From: Apoderus coryli | Lineage: Eukaryota; Arthropoda; Insecta; Coleoptera; Attelabidae | NCBI GenBank assembly: GCA_911728435.2 | Contig: OU452205.1 | Coordinates: 14,142,260-14,206,259, forward strand | DNA length: 64,000 bases | Direction: 5' to 3' | In this document: piece after piece, positions 22,010-34,000 of the stretch | Position numbering within the stretch: position 1 is the first letter of the stretch | Layout of the letters: each line of letters opens with the position of its first letter | The notes under the pieces: model-generated | Database searches by the model: none | What the model was told of the DNA's origin: nothing | Seen by the model: the letters and a program-made list of their open reading frames with translations, nothing else | Position numbers and translations under genes: made by a program

Positions 22010-25000
22010 GTAAGTTCATAATCCTTAAAAAAGAACCATAATAAACCCCCTTATTCTTAACTATCTAAAATGAATGAGTACGTTCCATTAATCTCCTGTA
22101 TTTGTTTTACAGTGCAATGTTTTAAGGCAACATTAAGCAAATGTCTCGGATTAGGAATCATCCTAGGCTCTCTTCTAGTGAAAATACCGCAAATAGTGAA
22201 AATACTCAAAAACAAAAGCGGTGAAGGGATCAATGTTTTTAGTGTAACATTGGACTTAACAGCGGTAACCATTGCAATGTCCTACAGCTTTATTAAACGG
22301 TTTCCTTTTAGTGCTTGGGGCGATATGATCTTTCTAGCCATTCAGACGGTTTTGATTGGGGTGTTGGTGTTGTGGTATAGTAAAAAAACAGTTCAGTCCA
22401 TTCTCTACCTTATAGGTGAGTTCTTATGAAATAGGTATTACAAAAATAACAACTAACACTGTAGCATTTCAAATGGGATTAAAATCCTAAAACCATTTAG
22501 GACAGGTTAAAGGAGCGCGTTTCAGAGTATAATGTGTGACACATTTTGGGGTCAGTGGTAAATATCCATTTAGTTACTGTGACTGTATGTTCTCATAGTT
22601 TCTAATAATCCACTATTCATTTAATTAAAATTTTACTGCTTTTACACAAAGTTCTTTGGAGTAACATACCGATTACCTACTTGTATTTACCTGAAGTTCA
22701 GGTAAACTTTCTCGCGTGGTTTTGTAAACTTTTTGTGGTACCCCAATGACAAAGATTTAGTGGGGTTGTCTGGGAATCTCATTCAAAGAACGATTTCGAC
22801 TTTTACAATGATTTATTCCCAAAATATCCCGTCTAATTGTAACTTAAAGTCACATAGATAATGCAACGGTAGGTAATAAGTCATGTAATGCGTTTTTAAA
22901 GTTCTGTACAATAAAATTTAAAAACTTATTGTCCCCTAATATCCACATCAAACTGGGTGGCTTTATGAATTCTACCTATTTACCTCTTTCCATCATATTA
23001 CGAATTCTTAGCTGGCCAGTGAAGGCAAATTTGACTTTAAACCAAATCATTGGTAGTAAAATAATGCATTTTTATTGGTAAATAGGATTTCTTTCAAAAA
23101 ATTTATTTTTATATACCCTATTGTCCCTGTAGCCAAGCCAATACCAAAACTTCAGTCGACCTTTATCATCTACCTTTTCTAATGTGTTCCAAATTTTTGG
23201 CTTAAAATTTAATTTCTTTTAATAGTTTCTCTGGGAATATTCAGGTCTAATCTGGCGGTTCTAATAATCGTTCATACGGTTGCTAGAGATTTGTAGGCTA
23301 TTGAAGAATTTTATTATTAGGAAACATCCAGGACGTCAATTATCCTTTTTTTTTATCACATCGAGTGGGTTGAAAACTTTTCTTTATTAATGAATAAAGA
23401 AAATTTTTCAATAATAAAATTCTTTCGGTAGATGATAAAGGTCGATTTATCGATCGATTTCAACTCATTAGTTGAAATTCCTCATACAATTTCTTTTATC
23501 CGAGCTTTATCTGTGTGTCTTATTATTAAATTCTCGTGTAGCGAACGTACCTATATTATCGCTAACAAAACGTACAGGGTGAGCAAAACTCGATGTCCCA
23601 GCTCTGTTATGAGAAAATGAAAAACGATAGAAAAATTCGGAAAAGAGATTCTTAAATAGGATTAAGTAAGCCCCATTTTAATCCATATCTCATTTTGTTT
23701 CCAAGTTTGGAAACTGAAGTAAATGACGTCATCACCTTTTTTTTTTCAGAAACATACCTATATTTTTGCATAGTTCAAAAGAGCTAATTTTTCTAAACAA
23801 CTTTTGTAAAGAACAAAATGTGCTCTCTTCATTCGTTTAAAAATTATAAGCAAATTTATCGAAAAAACTAATATGAAAACTGTAATGGCATATTTTCGAG
23901 AAGCACAGAAAATTGCTCTTGAAGAAATTGCAAATATTCTTCACTGCATAAAACACCTTCGTAAAAGTATGGAGCAATTAAATGCCTGTTAATAATACCA
24001 CACCAAAGTTAATGCCAAAATGTCCTTCGTTTTCAATCGGATTGACAACATGTCAACTTTTTCGTTATGCGTAAACATTTAACATAAAATGCACACATTA
24101 AATGACGATAAAACTATTTGTCAACCATTAATTTTATTATTGACAGATATAATTGCAGTTTGTTTCCAAAACCTACTTGTTTAAAACTTGCGAATTTTTG
24201 ATAATAGTTTTTCCTACAAATTTGCTTTTAATTTTTTAACAAATGAAAATAGCAAATTTTTTTCTCTACAAAAGTTGCTTAGAAAAATTAGCTCTTCTTA
24301 ACTATATAAAAATATAGGTATGTTTCTGGAAAAAAAAAAGTTGTTGACGTCATTTACTTTAGTTTCCAAATTTGGAAACAAAATCAAATGTGCGTTAAAA
24401 TGGAGCTTACTTAATCCCATTTAAGAATCTCTTTTCGAGTTTTGCTCACCCTGTACAATTTCTATTGTCTCTCTTAATATGTCATAATAAGAATTATTAT
24501 TGGCGTTATTTTTCAACGCGAAATATCAGCAATTTTATAACACTCAAAATTTAATTGACAGTCAAGTTAACTTCAAAATGTTTTATATACAAGGTGTCCC
24601 GAAATTAGCCTGCCAACCAACCACGAATTCTACGCTCCAAAAGAGTGAGGAAATTTCATATTAACATAGGTCAAAAAATTGTTGGTTTTCAGGCTGTTAA
24701 AGGTACTGATGGTGATTTTTTTATAATATTGACGAAACGTTTGAAGATAGTCTTCATTCTATTATGATTTGGTTTTTGTAATAATTTCTAATAAGAAGTA
24801 TACATTGCAACAAAAATTCAAAACGATTTTACTCGAAAACGGTGCCTGCGATTGTAGTTTAACAAGAGCATCTTTTTTTCCTAGAATACCGTAAGATTTC
24901 ATAATTTTTAAATAAATCGTGAAAAAAGTGTATACAAAAATTTTGTGGTAATTTGAACCCATTGACCACCCCATTTGGGACGCTTATGATGATTAATGTG

Positions 25001-28000
25001 AAACTATCTCTACCTCGATAAATGTACAATCTCACAGGTATAGCGCATACCAAGTTGCAGAATTTTATCTAAAACGATGAAATATTTATTGTTACACAGT
25101 GGAAAATGGAATTTTTTTAATAACACACATGAATCATACTAATTTAAATCTATTTTTTCTTAAAAACGGTGCACAATAATTGGTCGATGAAACAAGAGTA
25201 CCTTTTTTTTTTGTAAAACACTTTGCTAAAAACCCTTTCACAAAAAAGTTGGGGCAATATTTTCCCATGCCCCTCCCTGTTTTACCCGCTTATTAGCAGT
25301 TCATAAAACTAAAAATACCTGCAGCGTTTAAGGGATAAAACGTTTGGAGGACGTACAAAATTTCATTAGCTAATCTTCAAATGTTTCGTCAATATTATCA
25401 AAAAACCACCATCAGTACCTCACCTTTAACAGCCTGTATCTTGAAAACCAACAATTTTTCGACCTATGTTAATATGAAATTTTCTCATTCTTTTGGAGCG
25501 TAGAATTCGTGGTTATTGTTTGGCAGGCTAATTTCGGGACACCCTGTATAAGTGCAAGTGAAGTTAGCAGTCATATATTTATATGCCCAGAGCTGTGTAT
25601 AAGGATACATTTATCATTTATCAAATTAAGGGTGTAGCCGTGGTGTGCCTCTATTTCAAGTATAATAGTTCAAGTGAGTCGCCTAATTTCAAAAAACTAA
25701 TTTAACCAGTTTTTCAGGAAACGCTAAAGTTTGCTACTACTACTAGCAAAATTAGGGTATAAATTGATAGGGAGAAACATAGCACTTCAGATATCTGTTG
25801 CAGAAAAATTCTACTTTAACAATTTTTTTGAACAATTAAAAAAAAAATGTTGCATTTAGCCACTTTTGACAATTTATATAGCTTTATTTGAAAATTTACG
25901 TGGTTGTACTGTAATTTAGGGTTTATTTTTCACAGTTAGTACGAAAATGAAAATTAAAATGGAAATTGAGAAGCCTTAAAAAGCAAATGGTGGTGTGTTT
26001 CTTTACGAAAACCGGTCATGTCGCCCCGACCTGGCATCCAATGATTTCTTCTTATTGCCACTAATTAAAGATAAACTGCGTGGACAACGATTTTCATCGC
26101 CCGAAGAAGCGCTTGAGGCCTTCAAAAACCGTGTTTTAAGCTATCATCTTCTGGTTCGTCAAATTGCTTTAAAGGGTGGTTTCATCGCATGCAAAAGTGT
26201 ACAGATCTTAAAAGAGAATATTTTGAAAATCAATAAAAATATTTTTGACAAAATTAATTCGTTTGTCATTTCTATTCTCAATATATAAATAGCAACCCTT
26301 GTAATTATAAAAAATACACAAACATAAATAGATTGTATATCTTAACATTATATTTTCTTAAGAATACACATTATAGAACACTTTCTTCCCGAAAGTCACT
26401 TCTCCCGCATAGCCAATCTCCTTCTCCATCTACATTGTCACTTTTTTCAAATTTCATTGTTTCTCTGCGTCTTGTTACAATGTTTTTGTAATAGACAAGA
26501 TTCTTCTTCTCAGCTTTTTTTTGCCAATCAGGTCCAAAATGTTTGCAAAGTAATACATTTACATCTAGTACTACTAAAATCGCGGATGCAACCAAGGACT
26601 GGATTTAGTGGTTTTTGTTCATTTAGATGAAATGCATCCAAATATTTATATGGATCTAGTGGATATTGTCAGTCAGTGGTGGATTTAGAGGTTTTTGAAT
26701 ATCACTCACTTGTGGATTTAGGTGCAATTCCTTTGAAAATTAGATATAGCGGTTTTTGGAACTAGGCGACTCAAATGTTGATTATAGAGCAGAATGTATT
26801 ACCAAAGCTAAAAATGGTTACCCCAAATCATTTTTGGAGAAAATATTTAAAAAAAGTTGATATAAATATTACAATGGTACCTACCCCTAACCAACGAACG
26901 TACAACCAAATAATAAAAAATATGTGCATAAAAATATATGTTTTGTTGAAGACTGAAGACAGAAAAAAATTATTTAAAAAAAGATTCTAGAAGCCTAAAA
27001 ATCAAAAAAAGTTATAAAAATTAAATATTGAAGGTCCAAGAAATGAAAAATGTTATTTATGGCGCATTTTTAATCTGCCCATAAAATCATTATTTCTTAA
27101 TCTTTTTGGCTCAAATTTGGTACATTTTCTTATTAAATTTGTTTTAAGTCCATTTTCAAGGTGGTAAATCTAAAATGTATCAAAAAATATTTGTAGTCAT
27201 TTTCTTTAAAGTTTTACTTTAATCCTTATTTTGTATTTGTTCCCCGGATAGAATTTTCGACTTTTTTGCGTTGTAGCCCTCCCACTGGCGCTTTATGAAT
27301 GCACGTAATGTTTTGCTTTTTAGAAATGTCAAAGTTTCCTTTCGCATCAAGAGCCCTCTTGATCGAATAAGTTGATCACAGTAGATGTCTTCATCTTTGT
27401 GGATAATTTGTAATAATCTACATAATAACATTTTCGCAGCGTATGTTTTGATGGTAATAATTCATGAAACTAATATTCATAGGTCAGTTTTTATTTTTCG
27501 CGATATTTCTTAGATAGCAGATTTAAAGTAACCATATTTGCAGCCTCTACAACTTCGGGTGGTGTCACGAAAATGGCTACATCCCCATGACTTTCCAGTT
27601 TTATCGATTTCGACGAATACAATGTAGGAGGAATACCTATGAACTTATACGATAACTTTTATTTTCTGTTGTTAATCTTATATATTTCAAAATAATATTT
27701 GAAAATAGTAGTATAGTGTATATTCTTAACAATTTCAGAAAAAATAGTTTGTATAATTCGGAGGAAATCGCATTTGGATTTATTAGCCTCGGATGCGCAT
27801 TAGCCAGCAAATTACATTGTCGCGTCTGCTACTTTTCCTCATAACTACACAATGTACTATGTACGAATTGCTTGTTACATAATAACAAGCCTTTTGTAGG
27901 TAATGTTGGAAATTTGCTTCACATTACCATGCTCTTACGAGACGGGCCGTTTCGTTGATCCACAACTCATCAGTGGTGATCGGCATGCAATGTGATTCAA

Positions 28001-31000
28001 ATTTCCAACATTTACAAAGAGCTTATACTAGTAGATACCGATTGACAACACGATGTTACGTCATTTTAAAGAAGTAGTCCATGTCGAAGTGGAGTAGAAT
28101 AATTATATATTCTTGAAATAGAATAGAATAGGTAGACTATTATTTCAAGAATATATAGACTTTAAGTTATGTTGGAAATTTGCTTCATACTCCATGACTG
28201 TTTCACCGGGCATATTGCCTGCTCACACTAGATGTCGCCCCATACATCTTGTTGTCAATCTGTATCTCATGCTTGTATAAATTTGATTCATATTGCATGC
28301 CGATCACCACTGATGAAATTTCCAAATCTTGTTACATTATCTAACAAGCAATTCGTAAATGAAGCCTCCCGCTAGGGAATTCGGGCGTATCTAGTGTTGG
28401 CAATAGGATTTAATGAAGCTGTTACTACTTGTCCGGCCATCGTTTGTGATTTTTGTTTCACCGGGTATATTGCCTGCTCACACTAGATGTCGCCACATAC
28501 TATTGTTGTCTGGTTAAGATAAATAAAAACAATTATTGGCAAGAAATGTTTTCCATTGGGGAATATACAACACGTTTTTATTTAAGAGGGGAATCTGAAA
28601 CGGTTAGTTACAAAAATGGCCGCTAGTATGGTTGTATTCTTGGTTGCCTAAGGCTGTATTCATTTAAAAATATCCATTTCTTAAGTTACAACATATTTTA
28701 ATATATTCTTCTCCTCACTAGGTGGCGCCAAAACTAATACATAGTGACCCTAAAATGTAATATTTCTATTTTGGGTAATCATTATTTTTATTCTTTTTTG
28801 TGCATATATTCGTTTGTAATACAGACTGTAAGTATAATATATTATTGGTACCTAGGTATTATATCTATATACAAGATATAAGCAAGTTATGTTCGATATA
28901 CCTATAAGGTTGTTCGTTGGATTTTGATCTTTTTTTATTTAATTCGGTACTTTTTTATTTCAATAGGTAGGTACCCACCTACTTTGATTTTAACTTTGTT
29001 TTCAGGAAATGATTTTTGATTTATGATTCAAATCTTTTTGAATAGTATCTTTGATTTTTTACTAAAAAATTAAGATTTAAATCTTTTCAAAATAATTTAT
29101 ATTTTTAAAAATATTTATATTTATAGGTAAGGTGTATTTATTATATCCAAATAAAATATTTATTTTATATTAGACATGAGGCACTATTTATAGGTACATA
29201 ATATAGGTATTTTATTCTATATCAGATAAATAAAACAAATAGTTATATAATTCATTTATTATGAAATCATTCTCACTACAATCAATTACAAATAGGTATA
29301 AAATCAATTATAATGATAGTAACAATCTCAACAAAAGGTAAGAGTTTGGCTGGAAGCCATTCTTTCACTCTCCCTAAGAAAAATAACACACTACAGTGTG
29401 TCCTCGGATCGGTGAAACGGCTCATGTAAAAGACAAAAAATCATACGAGTTTAACATATTTTTTTTTTATTATTCTTGAACCGCTATTCTAATTTTTTTC
29501 AGGTTACTTTTTTCTTGGGGTGTTCGGTTCTTATAAAAATTCCTCTTTACACAACTTCTCTACATAAAAATATTCATATTTATTTTCGTCACTATTAAAC
29601 TAAAATCATAACATACGACGTTTCGTTACTAATTAGTAACTTCCTCAGGTTGAAACAACATTTTTTTCCCTTTCCTTTCTAACACAAATTCCAATACGTC
29701 AATATCAATAAAATAACAAACAATTTTCATTATATTTACAAACACATTTAAAACATTCAAACATAATAAAATACATTTTTATTTAAAAAGATGAAACTAT
29801 TGCCTGATATGTTGTGTTGACAACACACCCCAAGAAAAATGTAAACTGAAAAAAATTAGAGTTTAACTTTGATCTAGCCCTGCTTGGTGTGAAACTAATT
29901 TAAGACAATCAGTTAAAATTACGACAAAATGTGATTAAGAAAAATTATTCCGAATGAAAAACTGAGTAACTGTGCGAACATCTTAGACCTACTTTGAATT
30001 TTTGCTTTTTTTCTCTTTTTTTCCTTTCTGGTAGCAGATAGTACAAAATGTTTTGAAGAAAGTTGTTCAGAAAGAGATAATGAATAAAACACTATTTATT
30101 ATAAATGGGTATTTAAATTAAACATGAAATATTCAAGGATTTTTTTTCAAACAAGAAAAAAGAAAAGGATCAAATTCAAAATATGGACAGACGGCTTTCA
30201 AATTTTACTTTGAAATTTCGTACTGTTACTCAGTTTTTCATTTTGAATAACTTTTCTTAATAACATAACATAACATAATTTTGTCGTAACCGAAAGAACA
30301 CCAGCTCAATTAAAACAAACTGTTGCCCTCGAGGCACGAATACCTTTCCATATTTCAATGTAAAAGTAATATTTCTGTGAGCTTTTTGTCAATAGTTGTT
30401 CTCTCTACACGCTTTATTTCTAAATAAAATATTATTTTTTTTATTGCAGACTTCAGCTATGTTTTTTTTCCCGGACGCCCATGGTACATACATTTTTTCA
30501 GTATAATAGAAAAATAGGAACCGATTATGTGTGAAAACTGATTTTTCTAAAAAAAATCATCCAACTGTTTTAGACTTATAGACAGACAGACACACACACA
30601 CACACCATCACACAAACACTTTTCCAAAAACATTATATTCGCAATAAAGTTAGAGAGGTTTCGCGAGTTCTTCTTTTTTTTTGCCTTTGTGCTTCTATTG
30701 ATATCAAAATAAATTCTGGGTCAATACATCGTTTCCCTTTTCCAATTCTGTCTCTAACTATCTCAGGAGCTATACAATCACCATAAAATGTTTTTAATTT
30801 TGGCAACCTCTTTCCAAAAATACTCATCTCGGAAAATTTCTTCAATAAAGAGGTCTATTGTATCATTTATGTATACAACTCATTTTCAATATTCTAAAAT
30901 AAAGAAGGAGTCATTGTAGGTATATCCATACAACTAAAAAGTTCACTCGTATGAGAATACGTACTACCCGAAGCCTTAGTACCCCACACTGTACCAATAT

Positions 31001-34000
31001 TTATATCTGACTTTTCCTTTTCAGGATTTTCGGTGTCATACTGGTAAATATTTTTGCATGAATTGCAAGAAAACACAATCGTGCTGGTTAGCCCTTTGCC
31101 TCGTGATTTTTCTCCAGCTATTTGCAATTTTCCTAGAGTGCACTTTTTGGAGTGATTGTATTGCAAAGATATTGCCCAATTTAGAACATAATTTAGCTCC
31201 ACAATTCGGTTGCCTTTAATTATGTACTCATCTTGACTTTCCTTTTCTACAGTCAGTGGACAAGTGTTAATGCTAAAATGTAATTAAAAATACGTTGTTT
31301 TAATCACATGAAATTGCAGTATTAAGTAAATGATATATAACCTTTCATATTCATCTGATGAAATACACCCCGCTTCCTTTTTGTCATGCTTTTCATCCGT
31401 AAAAGCATAAGATCTTAAATCATAACTTTCAGATCTAAAAAAAATAATATATATATTATTTTCAGACCTTTTTTTGCGTTTCATTAATATTGTTATTTAT
31501 ATTATTTTCATTCCGCCCAGGTCTAGAATGAATTTTATTTATATAACATATACAGGGTCTCCTATGGTGATGACACATTAGAATATTTCAGAGACTATAC
31601 CTTGAATTGAATTTCAAAAATTTCGGCATCTAAATATGGTCTACTCAAATCACATAATAGCAACTGCATAACACCTTCGGTTCTGCCAGAAGTTGATGGC
31701 GACTTTGTTGTTTTAAATAGAACGTTCTATATTTTATTACATTTTTAGATTCTACGTGAGTTTGTAGACATGTTTCCTGTATCATGTTGTATGTCTAATT
31801 CCAATGAAAAGGATGTTGAAAAGTTTATCTTACTTATCATTAAAAATGAGGGCAATTTTGTAACAGATGTTCGATGATAAGTAAGATAAAATTAGAAAAA
31901 TATATGTACCATTTGAAAAAATTGATTTTCAAATGTACTTTCTAACATCCATTTGTATGTATGTATCTATACTTTTTTGACCACCTCGTATGAATAAATC
32001 TGAAAATATCTTATGGAATCGGAGACCTTACTTTCTAAGAAAACACATATAAAATAATTAACAGAGACGTCCTTATGAGAAAAAATTAATATTATTTGGT
32101 CCTAAAATGTAAATTTTGACATAAATCTTGATAAAAGCACGTCAGAAACGACTGAAATTAGGCATACAACATGATACAGGAAACATGTCTACAATCTTAC
32201 GTAGAATCCAAAAATGTAATAAAATATAGTATGTTCTATTTAAAATAACAAAGTCGCCATCAACTTCTGGTAGAACCGGAGGTGTATACAGTTGCTATTG
32301 TGTTATTTGAGTAGACCAAATTTAGATGCCTAAATTTTTGAAATTCAATTCAAGGTATAATCTCTGAAATATTCTAATGGGTCGGCACCATAGGACACTC
32401 TGTATATAACTTTAGAAAATGAGTTTGACAAAATACCCAGTGACATTAAAAAAAAATTGTCTCTGATTGAATCTATATTTCGCATAGAAATAAACATTTT
32501 TATATACCTACTTACCTTTGAGAATTTAAATGTATAGGACTTCCCTCCGAAAAATCTTCAACTACATTATTTCCATTAGTTTCGCTGTAAATTTTTTAAA
32601 TATGAAACTAAGGAAAAAAAATGGTGTCGTCATATTGCCCAAATATTCATTTTCCAATATATTTTTTTTTAAAATGTTAGGCAACTTAACTAATTTGCGT
32701 AAAAATTAGTATCTCTTAATGGCATGTTATTGTATTTTCTTAAATCTGAGTTTAACTGTAATTAATTTGGTTATTAAAATAATTGACATCATCTGACTAA
32801 CATTTTTGATTTGAGGAAATCAAGTTACACTCACTTATATGACGATAAATCTTGGATACTAATTCTGAACACGCTGTATAACTTAAAAGAAGAGTATCAA
32901 TAAGTTAAATGTAAGCTGATTATCACCAACGTAAACAGTTTTTCTTGAAATTTACTATATACTCGAAAATATTATGTAAATCGGTACTGGGTTATTCTAC
33001 GTAAATAACAAACTGCCCAATTGGTTCGTAAATAATTTTACTTATAAAAAAAAAACTAATACTACAAATAATACGAAATAATACAAAACTAGGTCTTCGC
33101 TTATCATCTGGTTATAGTTACAATAATTAGGTATACGTACATAAAAGGGATGAATGAAAGATAGAAATAGATATTATAATTATGGTGTATGTGAAAAACT
33201 GGTTCTATTGTCCTCGGTGGTAAGTATATCGATTATTGCGGAATGTTTTAGATATTGTCAACAGATTATTTTTGTCTTGCTGTGTATAAATTGAAAAAAA
33301 AGTGAACTGTAAGCGGCGCCCATAGCGGCATCTCTTCAATGCTGTCCCAACTACAAACAAAATGTTCGGTGCCTATATTTATAAAGAAATTATAAGAAAA
33401 TGGCGGATATTTGAAGGGAAATATGAGATATTTTTTTATATATGGATATTGTCTAATACAGAAAGTTTTCACGTACAATTTTAATTACAAGTGATTGTTA
33501 AATATATAAATTAGGTAATAAAGCAATATTATCATTATTAAATATTAGAATCATAGCACAAAATGAGGAAAAAGTTGCTGACTTTGAACTCAATTTATTA
33601 AGTAATTATTTATTGTTGTAGCCTCAAAATACCTTATTACCTAATCCAAACCTTAGTCTTTAAAACCCTATTAAAATTTTTGCTACCAGATACGTATTAG
33701 TGGAGATTTCCATCCACAAAAATATATCTGTAAATTTCAAAAAATTACCCATGTTTGAACTCAATTTATGAGTTAACTATTTAATCTTTCCGCTTGAAAA
33801 TACTTCATTACCTAATCCCATCTTTTGTCTTTAAAACCCTATAAAAATTTTTGCTAGCAGATACGTCTTAGTGGCGACTACCATGCGCAAAATTATGCCT
33901 GCAAAGCGAAATATGATGATTTTCTAACTCTGTTTTTGAACTAACTATCCAATATTTCAACTTCAAAATACTTCAATACCTAATCCCATCTTTACTCTTT

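Noticed and set aside
27890..28520. CRISPR-like array
   Set aside because: Repeats are long, irregular and partly inverted, in a eukaryotic intron.
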